Assembly (NCBI RefSeq): GCF_963668515.1
Contig: NZ_OY764864.1
Location: 868,001 to 932,000 of the forward strand
Source: an uncultured Ilyobacter sp.
Lineage (GTDB): Bacteria > Fusobacteriota > Fusobacteriia > Fusobacteriales > Fusobacteriaceae
Reading direction: 5' to 3'
Length of the DNA: 64,000 bases
Below are positions 54,426 through 62,452 of this stretch, in pieces; position 1 is the stretch's first letter; each line of letters starts with the position of its first letter. The notes under the pieces were generated by a model, which made no database searches, was not told where the DNA came from, and saw nothing but the letters and a program-made list of their open reading frames with translations. Made by a program: the position numbers and the translations under genes.

Positions 54426-55205
54426 ATGGGAAGTGACAGAAATATTGGGAGGTATGATTTGATTATATTAAAGAGTCCAAAAGAGATAGAAATCATGAGA
54501 GAGGCAGGGAGAATAGTAGCAGAATGCCACGGATTAATCAAAAAGATGATAAAACCCGGGGTCACCACCCTAGAAATAGACGAAATGGTTGAAAAGTATA
54601 TAAGGGAAAAGGGAGCTATACCAAGTTTTAAAGGCTATCATGGATTCCCTTTTTCCACTTGTGCAGCTCTTAACGATGTCATATGTCACGGAATGCCAAA
54701 TAATGTGCCGCTAAAAGAAGGAGACGTCATAACCATAGATATAGGAGCTCTGTATAATGGATTTCACGGAGATTCTGCATGGTCTTACGCCGTTGGAGAA
54801 GTCAGCCAAGAGATAAAGGATCTTATGGATACGACTTTAGCGGCGCTTCATAAGGGGATTGGGCAGGCTGTAGAGGGTAATTATATAGGGGACATAGGAT
54901 ATGCAATAGAAAAATACGTGAGAGCTAAAGGTTACGGTATAGTGGTTGAATTCGCTGGGCATGGAGTTGGAAGCACTCTCTGGGAAGAGCCGGAAATACT
55001 GCATGTAGGAGAACCCAAAACCGGACCGAAATTAAAAAACGGTATGACTATAGCAATAGAGCCTATGATTACTCTAGGACACTGGAAGGCTAAGATTGAT
55101 TCTGACGGATGGACGGCTAGAACAATAGATGGGAGTATATGTGTGCAGTATGAACATTCTATAGCAATTACTCCTGAGGGACCAAAGATACTTACAACTT
55201 TATAA
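54426..55205 (+). CDS. map: Methionine aminopeptidase, type I
   Basis: The 259-residue enzyme has the five metal ligands of type I MetAP: Asp105, Asp116, His179, Glu212 and Glu243, with the substrate His88 in I-C-H-G. It removes N-terminal Met from new proteins. Two starts are plausible: ATG 54426 (TTTAGGAG upstream) and TTG 54459 (GGGAGG 6 bp upstream), where the frame enters L-I-I-L-K-S-P-K-E-I, the usual family start. The extra 11 residues may be absent from the mature enzyme. Confidence 0.94.
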   Translation: MGSDRNIGRYDLIILKSPKEIEIMREAGRIVAECHGLIKKMIKPGVTTLEIDEMVEKYIREKGAIPSFKGYHGFPFSTCAALNDVICHGMPNNVPLKEGDVITIDIGALYNGFHGDSAWSYAVGEVSQEIKDLMDTTLAALHKGIGQAVEGNYIGDIGYAIEKYVRAKGYGIVVEFAGHGVGSTLWEEPEILHVGEPKTGPKLKNGMTIAIEPMITLGHWKAKIDSDGWTARTIDGSICVQYEHSIAITPEGPKILTTL

Positions 55206-55212
55206 AAATAAA

Positions 55213-55255
55213 AAACAATCAAAAAAACCGGGTTACCCGGTTTTTTTGATTGTTT
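55213..55255. terminator. Bidirectional terminator
   Basis: A 21-bp perfect stem with a one-base centre (CCGGGT-T-ACCCGG core), A-rich left and T-rich right, lies between the map and LPP20-like genes that converge. Confidence 0.9.
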
Positions 55256-56243
55256 AAAATGAAAAACTGTTTTTGAGTTCAGTTTCCTCTTTTTTAAATA
55301 GAAGGTCTATTGCTTTAAACATAGCGGATTTTCTAGAATTCACATCATAGGAGTTAGCTGATGCAGTTTTACTTATGATATATGAATCCATCTCTTTATT
55401 TTGTGCTGTGATAGATAGGTTTATGAAAGCTTCAAATCTTTCTTTGGTGATAGGCTTATTATTATATAAAACAGGTTCTTTTTTGTCGATAACATAGGAG
55501 TTGACATTAATGTTAAAAATTGTATTTACATTTTCATTCATATCACTTACTATTGCAAGCTTCTTTGATGAAGTTTGAAAAATCTTGGTTATCAGATCAT
55601 CTGCTTTGTTTTTTATATAGTCATAGGACTCGCTGGGGAAGTCCCCTGTAACAGATACAAAAACAATTCTTGGGGCGTCTAATATACTATTTACATTACT
55701 GAGCTGATTTTTTAACTGGGCCTTGGTGTACTGAATAGAAAATGTTTTTTGACTTCCGAGTATAGAGGCCATATTTTTATAGTCATCATAAAGTTCAAAA
55801 TCAGAGATGCTTTTTTCTAGAAGTTCTTTCTTTTGAAGTAGGCTGTCTGTTTTTTCAACTTTCGATATATTTAAATATATCTCATTTTTGAGAGTTTCCA
55901 CTTTATTTTCATATAATGGAAGTTTTTCATCACTTATAAAGGCACGTACTCTATATTTTTTTCTGAGGAAATATTTTTTAACCTTATATTCAACTCCTAA
56001 AAGTTCATTTTTAGAAAAAAGATTTATATTATTTTTTAGATTTTTTTTCAACTCTCCGTTTTTAAAGGTGTTTTCACTGGAGTAGTTGCTTTCTACTGTT
56101 ACTCTTATTTGCTGAGAAAGATCGTTTAAAGCGTTTTCTTTAGCCTCTTTTTCAGTAGAACCGTATCCTGTACCTACTATGTCACTACCTAAAGCCAGAG
56201 TAAATAAGGCTATGGTAAGAATAAAAGTTAAAATTTTTTTCAT
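55254..56243 (-). CDS. LPP20-like secreted protein
   Basis: The 329-residue protein has a signal peptide (M-K-K-I-L-T-F-I-L-T-I-A-L-F-T-L-A-L-G-S) and an LPP20-like N-terminal domain: V-G-T-G-Y-G-S-T-E-K-E-A-K-E-N-A-L-N-D-L and S-Q-Q-I-R-V-T-V near residues 25-60. The rest is Lys/Glu-rich and has no recognisable enzyme motif. The start at 56243 has AAAGGA upstream. It is 75 bp downstream of a second, lipidated LPP20-like gene, so both probably reach the envelope. Confidence 0.75.
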   Translation of the reverse strand: MKKILTFILTIALFTLALGSDIVGTGYGSTEKEAKENALNDLSQQIRVTVESNYSSENTFKNGELKKNLKNNINLFSKNELLGVEYKVKKYFLRKKYRVRAFISDEKLPLYENKVETLKNEIYLNISKVEKTDSLLQKKELLEKSISDFELYDDYKNMASILGSQKTFSIQYTKAQLKNQLSNVNSILDAPRIVFVSVTGDFPSESYDYIKNKADDLITKIFQTSSKKLAIVSDMNENVNTIFNINVNSYVIDKKEPVLYNNKPITKERFEAFINLSITAQNKEMDSYIISKTASANSYDVNSRKSAMFKAIDLLFKKEETELKNSFSF

Positions 56244-56318
56244 TGGAATCATCCTTTCAGATAAATTGTATTGGTATTTATAGGTTTTAATAATTAAAAG
56301 GGCCTAACGGCCCCTATA

Positions 56319-56858
56319 CTAATTGAAAAAGTTTTCTAGCTCCTGATGCAGCCTGTTATTTGCCTCATCGGCCTTTAATTTTATCAATTCTGGATTTGTA
56401 GATGTATCGATATTTTTTACAGCTTTTTCAGCTGATCGTATTATATCTTCATTGTCAATTACCATCAAAACATAGAGTTCCCCCTGTGGATTTTCCCAAG
56501 CCTCTATAATCCTGGAATTGAAAAGATCCTGACTAACAATATCCTCATAAACTTCCTCCACCATCTTATCCACTACGACACTGTCACCAACACCTGCCTT
56601 AGCAGTATAAGATTTTAACGTAGAATTAACTTTGAGACCTATCTGCTTGGCAAGATCACCCCTTGCATTTGCCATGGCTTCTTTTCTGGCAAAATCAAAT
56701 CCTAAATTTGTGATCTTAGATGAACCCACCCCGGCAATTCCATTTTTATAGCTTGGCCTAAGCACCCAATCAGGATATTTTTTGTTTTCAGAATAATCCA
56801 CACTAGAACATGCGGCAGCAAGAAAAAGTATGACCAGCGAAAAAATAAGTTTTTTCAT
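56319..56858 (-). CDS. LPP20 family lipoprotein
   Basis: The 179-residue protein has a lipoprotein signal (lipobox L-A-A-A-C) and the LPP20 domain: Y-P-D-W-V-L-R-P, G-I-A-G-V-G-S-S, A-R-K-E-A-M-A-N-A-R-G-D-L-A-K-Q-I-G. A C-terminal helical part follows. The name comes from a Helicobacter lipoprotein; the function is unclear. I start at 56858, where GGGGGGAG lies upstream. A strong promoter is 26 bp ahead. Confidence 0.88.
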   Translation of the reverse strand: MKKLIFSLVILFLAAACSSVDYSENKKYPDWVLRPSYKNGIAGVGSSKITNLGFDFARKEAMANARGDLAKQIGLKVNSTLKSYTAKAGVGDSVVVDKMVEEVYEDIVSQDLFNSRIIEAWENPQGELYVLMVIDNEDIIRSAEKAVKNIDTSTNPELIKLKADEANNRLHQELENFFN

Positions 56859-56883
56859 GAGACTCTCCCCCCTTCCTATGGGA

Positions 56884-56912
56884 AGTATACTTTTTACCAA
56901 ATACAAAGTCAA
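56884..56912 (-). promoter_or_regulatory. Promoter of the LPP20 lipoprotein gene
   Basis: On the minus strand TTGACT and TATACT are separated by exactly 17 bp, close to the start codon. Confidence 0.8.
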
Positions 56913-56929
56913 TAAAATCCCCATAATAA

Positions 56930-56958
56930 TTGCTTAAAGATATCGTATATGTTATACT
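56930..56958 (+). promoter_or_regulatory. Promoter of mtnN and the downstream folate/HprK run
   Basis: TTGCTT and TATACT are 17 bp apart, 69 bp before the mtnN start, back to back with the LPP20 promoter. Confidence 0.7.
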
Positions 56959-57026
56959 TTTTTTGAAAAAATCTGTTGAAAATCAATGAAATTTAGGAAG
57001 AAAAAAATTAAGAATACGGAGGAAAA

Positions 57027-57722
57027 ATGTTGATCGGAATAATAGGAGCAATGAAAGAAGAGATTATAGAATTAAAGGAAGTTATGGAAAATATTCAGGA
57101 GGAAAAAAAAGTAAACCTGACTTTTTATAGAGGTAAATTAAAAGATAAAGATGTCGTACTTGTAGAGTGCGGAATAGGAAAGGTAAATGCGGCAATCTGC
57201 ACCACTCTTCTTATAGACCACTACAAGGTTGATAAGATCATATTTACAGGAGTGGCAGGGGGAGTTAATCCGGCTATAGAGGTAGGAGATATAGTGGTTT
57301 CCACAGAACTTATTCAGCATGATTTTGACACCACAGCCTTTGGAAGTGACCACGGAGTCATACCTAGAATGGAAAACTCTGTATTTAAGGCAGATGAGAC
57401 ACTTACAAACATTGCCGAAGAGGTAGCAGTTCAAAAGTTCGGAAAAGAAAAAGTGTGGACAGGAAGAATACTGAGCGGAGATCAGTTTGTAGCTTCTATA
57501 GACAAGATCAAGTGGCTTAGGGATACTTTTAATGGAGAGTGTACCGAGATGGAGGGAGCAGCAGTGGCACATGTGTGCTATCTATTTAATACTCCTTTTT
57601 TGATTCTGAGATCCATTTCAGATAAGGCAAATCACGATGCAGATGTTGACTTTGCCGAATTTATACACCTAGCTGCAAAGAATTCAAAGGAGATTCTAGA
57701 GGGGATACTTGACAGGATCTAG
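57027..57722 (+). CDS. mtnN: 5'-methylthioadenosine/S-adenosylhomocysteine nucleosidase
   Basis: The 231-residue protein matches MtnN (Pfs): I-G-I-I-G-A-M-K-E-E at the start, G-I-G-K-V-N-A-A, F-T-G-V-A-G-G-V-N-P near residue 73, G-D-Q-F-V, E-M-E-G-A-A-V-A-H-V near 174, and S-D-K-A. It hydrolyses MTA and SAH to adenine and the thio-sugar, clearing methylation and polyamine by-products. GGAGG precedes the ATG. It leads a co-directional run with FolC, HprK and FolB/FolK. Confidence 0.95.
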   Translation: MLIGIIGAMKEEIIELKEVMENIQEEKKVNLTFYRGKLKDKDVVLVECGIGKVNAAICTTLLIDHYKVDKIIFTGVAGGVNPAIEVGDIVVSTELIQHDFDTTAFGSDHGVIPRMENSVFKADETLTNIAEEVAVQKFGKEKVWTGRILSGDQFVASIDKIKWLRDTFNGECTEMEGAAVAHVCYLFNTPFLILRSISDKANHDADVDFAEFIHLAAKNSKEILEGILDRI

Positions 57723-57735
57723 AGGAAGGGAAATT

Positions 57736-58965
57736 ATGAATACAGAGAAAATATTAGATGAACTTTATTCCTATTCAATGTTTGGCATAAAACTTGGACT
57801 TGAAAACATCGAGAGAATGTGTGAGGCTCTCGGAAACCCTCAGGACAAATACAGGGTCATACATATAGCAGGAACAAACGGGAAGGGCTCTACAGCCACA
57901 ACTATAGAGGCAGGACTTATAGAGGCAGGGTATAGAGTAGGGAAATTTACGTCACCCCATATAATACGTTTCAATGAACGAATACAGTTTGGGGGAGAGG
58001 AAATAGAAGATCATGAAATCTGTAGTTACTACCTCAAGGTAAAAGAGATTGTAGAAGAAAAAATGATCAAGGCGACTTTTTTTGAAATGACTACGGCTAT
58101 GATGTTTTTATATTTTGCAGATAAAAGGGCAGAATTTGTAGTTTTAGAAACTGGAATGGGTGGTAGATATGATGCTACCAATGTTGTAAATTCTGAAATA
58201 GCCGTCATTACAAATGTAAGCTTAGACCATGTCGGTTTTTTAGGGGATAATATATATGATATTTCCAAAGAAAAAGCGGGAATAATAAAGAAGAATAGTA
58301 TAGTTGTGGTGGGAGATAATAATCCTGATTTTATAAGAGCCATAAGAAACGAGACAGAGAACTTCGTCGATATAAAAAGTAAGTATAAAAATATAGAGTA
58401 TACTCTTGATAAGGAAAATTTTCTTACAGAGATAAAGATAGAAAATAAACAATATTCTTTTTCTCTTTTTGGAGAGTACCAGGTGGCAAACTTTTTGTGT
58501 GCCTATGAGACACTTAAAATACTGGGTATAGGGGATGAGCTTATACAAAGGGCTGCACAAAAAGTCAGATGGCCAGGAAGATTTGAAGTGTACAGCAGAA
58601 AGCCACTGGTAATACTAGATGGAGCTCATAATGCCGACGCAGCCCAAAAGCTAAGAGAAAATATAAATCTTTCATTTTCTCCGGAGGAGGTTGTAGCTGT
58701 AGTTTCAGTCTTAGGTGATAAGGATATTCAACACATAATGAGAATGATCAGGGGTTTTTCTGATACTATCATCCTCACTTCCCTCGAGATGTTTAAAAGA
58801 GGTATGAGTGGAGAGAAATTGTCTGAATATACAGATTTATTTAAATTATCGCTTGTGGAAAATGATATAAGCTCAGCCTATGAAAAGGCGATTCTTATGG
58901 ATAAAAAAGTAATAGTAATATGCGGCTCTTTTTATCTTTTAAGCAGATTTAAGCAGGAGGCTTAA
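57736..58965 (+). CDS. folC: Folylpolyglutamate synthase / dihydrofolate synthase
   Basis: The 409-residue Mur-ligase-type enzyme has its P-loop A-G-T-N-G-K-G-S-T near residues 45-53, E-T-G-M-G-G-R-Y-D-A-T-N in the central domain and D-G-A-H-N-A-D-A in the C-terminal domain. It joins glutamate to dihydropteroate and folates. I start at 57736, with GAAGGG upstream. It follows mtnN by 13 bp and is followed by the small gene with 2 bp between them. Confidence 0.94.
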   Translation: MNTEKILDELYSYSMFGIKLGLENIERMCEALGNPQDKYRVIHIAGTNGKGSTATTIEAGLIEAGYRVGKFTSPHIIRFNERIQFGGEEIEDHEICSYYLKVKEIVEEKMIKATFFEMTTAMMFLYFADKRAEFVVLETGMGGRYDATNVVNSEIAVITNVSLDHVGFLGDNIYDISKEKAGIIKKNSIVVVGDNNPDFIRAIRNETENFVDIKSKYKNIEYTLDKENFLTEIKIENKQYSFSLFGEYQVANFLCAYETLKILGIGDELIQRAAQKVRWPGRFEVYSRKPLVILDGAHNADAAQKLRENINLSFSPEEVVAVVSVLGDKDIQHIMRMIRGFSDTIILTSLEMFKRGMSGEKLSEYTDLFKLSLVENDISSAYEKAILMDKKVIVICGSFYLLSRFKQEA

Positions 58966-58967
58966 TT

Positions 58968-59234
58968 TTGAAGAAAAGAAAAGTTTTTTTTAGACTTATG
59001 TTGTTGGTGTTTTTGATAGTTGCTCCGCTGTGTATATTTAGAATAGTTTATTTTCAGTGCAAGGTTAATATTTCAAAGCGGTTAGGTAGAAGAGAGATTC
59101 TAATCAGTGAAATCAGAAAAAATTCTCTCACAAGAAAAGAAAATTTTTTGGAAGATAAAAATTATAAAATTGCCCTTGAAAAATTAAAAAAAGAAAAACT
59201 GGAAGTGGAAGGAGTTGTGATAGTTGAACAATAG
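58968..59234 (+). CDS. Small single-pass membrane protein
   Basis: The 88-residue protein has one membrane helix (about residues 8-26) with a basic N-terminus and a Lys/Glu-rich coiled-coil-like segment. This layout resembles the FtsL/FtsB/DivIC group, but no sequence signature supports that. It begins at TTG 58968 with AGGAGG upstream, 2 bp after folC, and overlaps the hprK start by 11 bp, so translation is coupled to hprK. Confidence 0.7.
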   Translation: MKKRKVFFRLMLLVFLIVAPLCIFRIVYFQCKVNISKRLGRREILISEIRKNSLTRKENFLEDKNYKIALEKLKKEKLEVEGVVIVEQ

Positions 59235-61179
59235 AATAATTACTCATAAATCAATATCTATAAGAGAGATTATATCAGAATTCAATCTAGAAGTTGTATG
59301 TGAGGGAAATCTAGACTATGAAATGACTGCCCCTAATATAAACAGGTCAGGTTCAGAATTAACCGGTTTTTTTGATGAAAATTCAGATATTTTGGACTCA
59401 TATATTCAGGTTTTTGGAAAAGAGGAGATGACCTATCTAAAAAAACTAAATGCTGATAAGAGGGTTGGAATTTTAAATGAATACTTTTCTTATTCTTTCC
59501 CTGGAATCATACTGTGTGACACAGACACCATAGAAGAAGAATTTCGTAAAATAGCCGAAAAAAATAATAAAAGTCTTCTCAGAACAAAACAAAGGGCCAG
59601 TGTATTTATAAGAGATATAAAATACTTTCTCCAAAAAAAACTTGCTTCAGAAATGATGCTAAATGATCATATACTCCTAGAGATTTTTGGTATCGGGATT
59701 CTGATCACAGGGGATGATGATGCAAAACAAGGTGTTGCCATCGAACTCATCGAAAGAGGGCATAAATTTATAACAGATGATAATGTTATTTTAAAAAGGA
59801 CTGGAGATGATCACCTTGTAGGTGAAAATAGATTTGAAAAATCATCAGACGCCGAACATTTTTTTTTAGTTCATAAGGGTGGCGGGAAGATAGATCTCAC
59901 TGACACCTTCGGTCTGGGGTCTACAAGAAAGGAGAAGCAGATAAATATCCTTGTAAATCTTGAGAGGTGGAATGAGAGAAAATTTTACGACAGACTTGGT
60001 TTAGATCAGGTTTTTGAAGATTTTCTGGGGATAAAAGTCCAAAAGCTGACTCTTCCTGTACGCAAGGGGAGAAATCTGGCAGTTATTTTGGAGACAGCTG
60101 CAATAAACCACAGGTTGAAAAAATCAGGGGTTAATTCAGCAGAGTATTTTTTAAACGAAACTAAGAAATTAATATTAGAAAATAAAATGAGGAATCAGGG
60201 AGAGGAAGGTATGAAAAATCATATATCTCTATCAGTAAATGATCTAAAGAAAAAGTTTAATTTAGAAGTATTATGTGGTGAGGCCAAGTTAGATTCTACC
60301 TTTATTTATAAAACCAGTATTCATCGCCCTGCTCTGGCTCTGTCAGGATATTATGACATGATAGATGAGGACGGATCAGACAGGCTGCAGGTTTTTTCTG
60401 AAGGAGAGTTTAGATATTTAGAAAGTTTGGATAAAAAAACAAGAAAGAAAAATCTTCAGACTTATCTAAATTACAATTTTCCGGCAATAATTCTTTCTAA
60501 AATAGATGATATACCAAAATATTTTATAGATGCCGTAGAAGAAAAAGGGAGGATACTTCTTCGATATAATAAAAGCAAAACAAGTCAGATTATAGCAGAC
60601 TTCAACTCATTTCTTGAGACTTATTTTGCTCCTTCTATAACTCTTCATGGTGTATTTGTAGAGATGTACGGTTTTGGGGTCTTACTCACTGGGAAAAGCG
60701 GGATAGGTAAAAGTGAAACTGCTCTTGAGCTTATACACAGGGGACACAGACTTATAGCAGACGACATGGTTAAGTTCATAAAGCATCCGAGTGGAGATAT
60801 TGTGGGAAGAGCTGCAAAACTACCTCATTTTATGGAAATAAGAGGACTTGGGATAATCGACATCAAGGCTCTTTATGGTTTGGGATCGGTGAGACTGACA
60901 AAAAGACTAGACGCCATATTGGAATTAAGGGAGCTAAAATCTGATGAATATCTTACCTCTACAAAGTACTCAGGAGGAACAATAGAACTCCTTGAAAGAT
61001 CAGTATATAAGGCCGAATTATATATTTCCTCAGGACGTAATGCTGCGGCTATGGTTGAGGTGGCTACTATGAATCTCATGGCGAAAAAATTGGGTCATGA
61101 TCCTGAGAAGGCCTATAAAGAAAGTTACAGTAGATTTACAGAGGAAGAGAAAAGAATCCTTGATTTTCAGGAAAACTAA
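59224..61179 (+). CDS. hprK: Double-length HPr kinase/phosphorylase, first copy degenerate
   Basis: The 651-residue protein contains two HprK units in tandem, each with an N-terminal domain and a kinase-type domain (about 1-325 and 330-651). The second copy is complete: L-H-G-V-F-V-E (His475), Walker A G-K-S-G-I-G-K-S (490-497), I-A-D-D (511-514) and E-I-R-G-L-G-I-I-D (538-546). The first keeps the fold landmarks (I-T-D-D at 183-186, G-L-G-S-T-R at 230-235), but its P-loop reads G-D-D-D-A-K-Q-G (163-170), and Asp148 replaces the catalytic His. HprK phosphorylates Ser46 of HPr and removes that phosphate, linking PTS uptake to catabolite control. Normal proteins are about 310 residues. It starts at TTG 59224. 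Confidence 0.92.
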   Translation: MNNRIITHKSISIREIISEFNLEVVCEGNLDYEMTAPNINRSGSELTGFFDENSDILDSYIQVFGKEEMTYLKKLNADKRVGILNEYFSYSFPGIILCDTDTIEEEFRKIAEKNNKSLLRTKQRASVFIRDIKYFLQKKLASEMMLNDHILLEIFGIGILITGDDDAKQGVAIELIERGHKFITDDNVILKRTGDDHLVGENRFEKSSDAEHFFLVHKGGGKIDLTDTFGLGSTRKEKQINILVNLERWNERKFYDRLGLDQVFEDFLGIKVQKLTLPVRKGRNLAVILETAAINHRLKKSGVNSAEYFLNETKKLILENKMRNQGEEGMKNHISLSVNDLKKKFNLEVLCGEAKLDSTFIYKTSIHRPALALSGYYDMIDEDGSDRLQVFSEGEFRYLESLDKKTRKKNLQTYLNYNFPAIILSKIDDIPKYFIDAVEEKGRILLRYNKSKTSQIIADFNSFLETYFAPSITLHGVFVEMYGFGVLLTGKSGIGKSETALELIHRGHRLIADDMVKFIKHPSGDIVGRAAKLPHFMEIRGLGIIDIKALYGLGSVRLTKRLDAILELRELKSDEYLTSTKYSGGTIELLERSVYKAELYISSGRNAAAMVEVATMNLMAKKLGHDPEKAYKESYSRFTEEEKRILDFQEN

Positions 61180-61203
61180 GGTTTAAATTAGAAAGGGAAA
61201 ATA

Positions 61204-62076
61204 ATGAAAAGAAAAAGAAAAAGTATTTTTATAGATTATTTTGTAGTTAATCTAGGTTCTTTGATTACTGCAGCTGGGATAGCTTTTTTCCTGGCGCCAG
61301 CGAGGATAGCGCCAGGAGGTGTCTCGGGATTGGCCATCATAATAAATTCCATATGGGGGTCTTCTGTGGGTGTGACCATGCTTTTTTTGAATGCGCCTAT
61401 ATTTTTTATAGGACTTAAGATATTTGGAAGAGCCTACGGACTTAAAACTTTTCTCGGAACTGTGTTACTCTCTGTTTACGTGGATCTTTTAAATTATTTA
61501 TTTCCGAACATAGATGCACTTATAGATTTTGCAAAGGGTGGCAACTTGTTTTTAGCAACAATATACGGTGGCCTTCTTGTGGGACTCGGTGTGGGTATGA
61601 TAATGAAATTTGGAGGGAGTACGGGAGGAACAGATATCCTTGCCCAGATTATCAACAAGTATCTAAAAATTTCCATGGGGTATTCCATGATTGCTGTGGA
61701 TTTTATTATTGTTTCAATTGCAGCATTAGTTTTTGGTTTTGAAAAGGCTCTCTATGCAATAATAACCCTTTATGCTATTGGAGTAGTAATAAACAAGGTA
61801 TTTGAAGGTGTAAGTTATAGTAAGATGGTATATATAATAAGCGATAGATATGAAGAGATAAGGAATATAATAATCACCGAATTAGACAGTACAGGAAACG
61901 GTTTGGATATAGAAGGACTATATACAAGTAAGGACAGAAAAATGATAATGACTGTAATGAGAAATAAAAAAATACATGATTTGAGAGAGCATATAAAAGC
62001 AGTAGACCCTGAAGCCTTTGTAATAATATCAGAAGTATATGAAGTCTTAGGTGAAGGATTTACTCCGATAAAATAA
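61204..62076 (+). CDS. YitT family membrane protein
   Basis: The 290-residue protein has five to six helices (about residues 10-200) with A-P-G-G-V-S-G-L-A-I and F-G-G-S-T-G-G-T-D-I-L-A-Q signatures of YitT/DUF161, and a C-terminal DUF2179 cytoplasmic domain (about 205-290; I-I-S-D-R-Y-E-E-I and M-T-V-M-R-N). The family is widespread and its transport substrate is not established. It lies 24 bp after hprK and 13 bp before folB. Confidence 0.9.
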   Translation: MKRKRKSIFIDYFVVNLGSLITAAGIAFFLAPARIAPGGVSGLAIIINSIWGSSVGVTMLFLNAPIFFIGLKIFGRAYGLKTFLGTVLLSVYVDLLNYLFPNIDALIDFAKGGNLFLATIYGGLLVGLGVGMIMKFGGSTGGTDILAQIINKYLKISMGYSMIAVDFIIVSIAALVFGFEKALYAIITLYAIGVVINKVFEGVSYSKMVYIISDRYEEIRNIIITELDSTGNGLDIEGLYTSKDRKMIMTVMRNKKIHDLREHIKAVDPEAFVIISEVYEVLGEGFTPIK

Positions 62077-62089
62077 TGAAGGTGGTAAG

Positions 62090-62452
62090 ATGGATAAAAT
62101 AATAATAAAAAATATGGCCTTTTACGGATATCACGGAGTCCTGTCAGAAGAGACGATCTTAGGTCAAAAATTCTTTATTGACATAGAGATAAATAAATCC
62201 CTGAAAGCGGCTGGAATTACAGATGATCTGACGAAAAGTGTGAGCTATGCAGAGATATATGAGAGGATAGAAAATATCGCAAGGGGGAAAAGCTATAAGC
62301 TTATAGAGGCACTGGCAGAAGCTGTGGCTGCGGATATTCTAAACAACTTTGATATAACAGGCATAAAAGTGCGAATAAAAAAACCAGAAGCCCCTATACC
62401 TGGTCATTTTGATTATGTAGGTGTAGAAATAGAGAGAAGTAAAAATGACTAA
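62090..62452 (+). CDS. folB: Dihydroneopterin aldolase
   Basis: The 120-residue enzyme shows F-Y-G-Y-H-G-V-L-S-E-E near residue 11, L-G-Q-K-F-F-I-D, V-S-Y-A-E-I-Y-E and K-P-E-A-P-I-P-G-H-F-D near the end, including the catalytic Tyr and Lys. It converts dihydroneopterin to 6-hydroxymethyl-dihydropterin. GGTGGT precedes the ATG. It overlaps the folK start by eight bases, so successive pathway enzymes are co-translated. Confidence 0.95.
   Translation: MDKIIIKNMAFYGYHGVLSEETILGQKFFIDIEINKSLKAAGITDDLTKSVSYAEIYERIENIARGKSYKLIEALAEAVAADILNNFDITGIKVRIKKPEAPIPGHFDYVGVEIERSKND

Noticed and set aside
57138..57572. Antisense frame over mtnN
   Set aside because: It is fully inside a well-matched mtnN gene and has an unlikely Cys/Tyr/Ser-rich composition.
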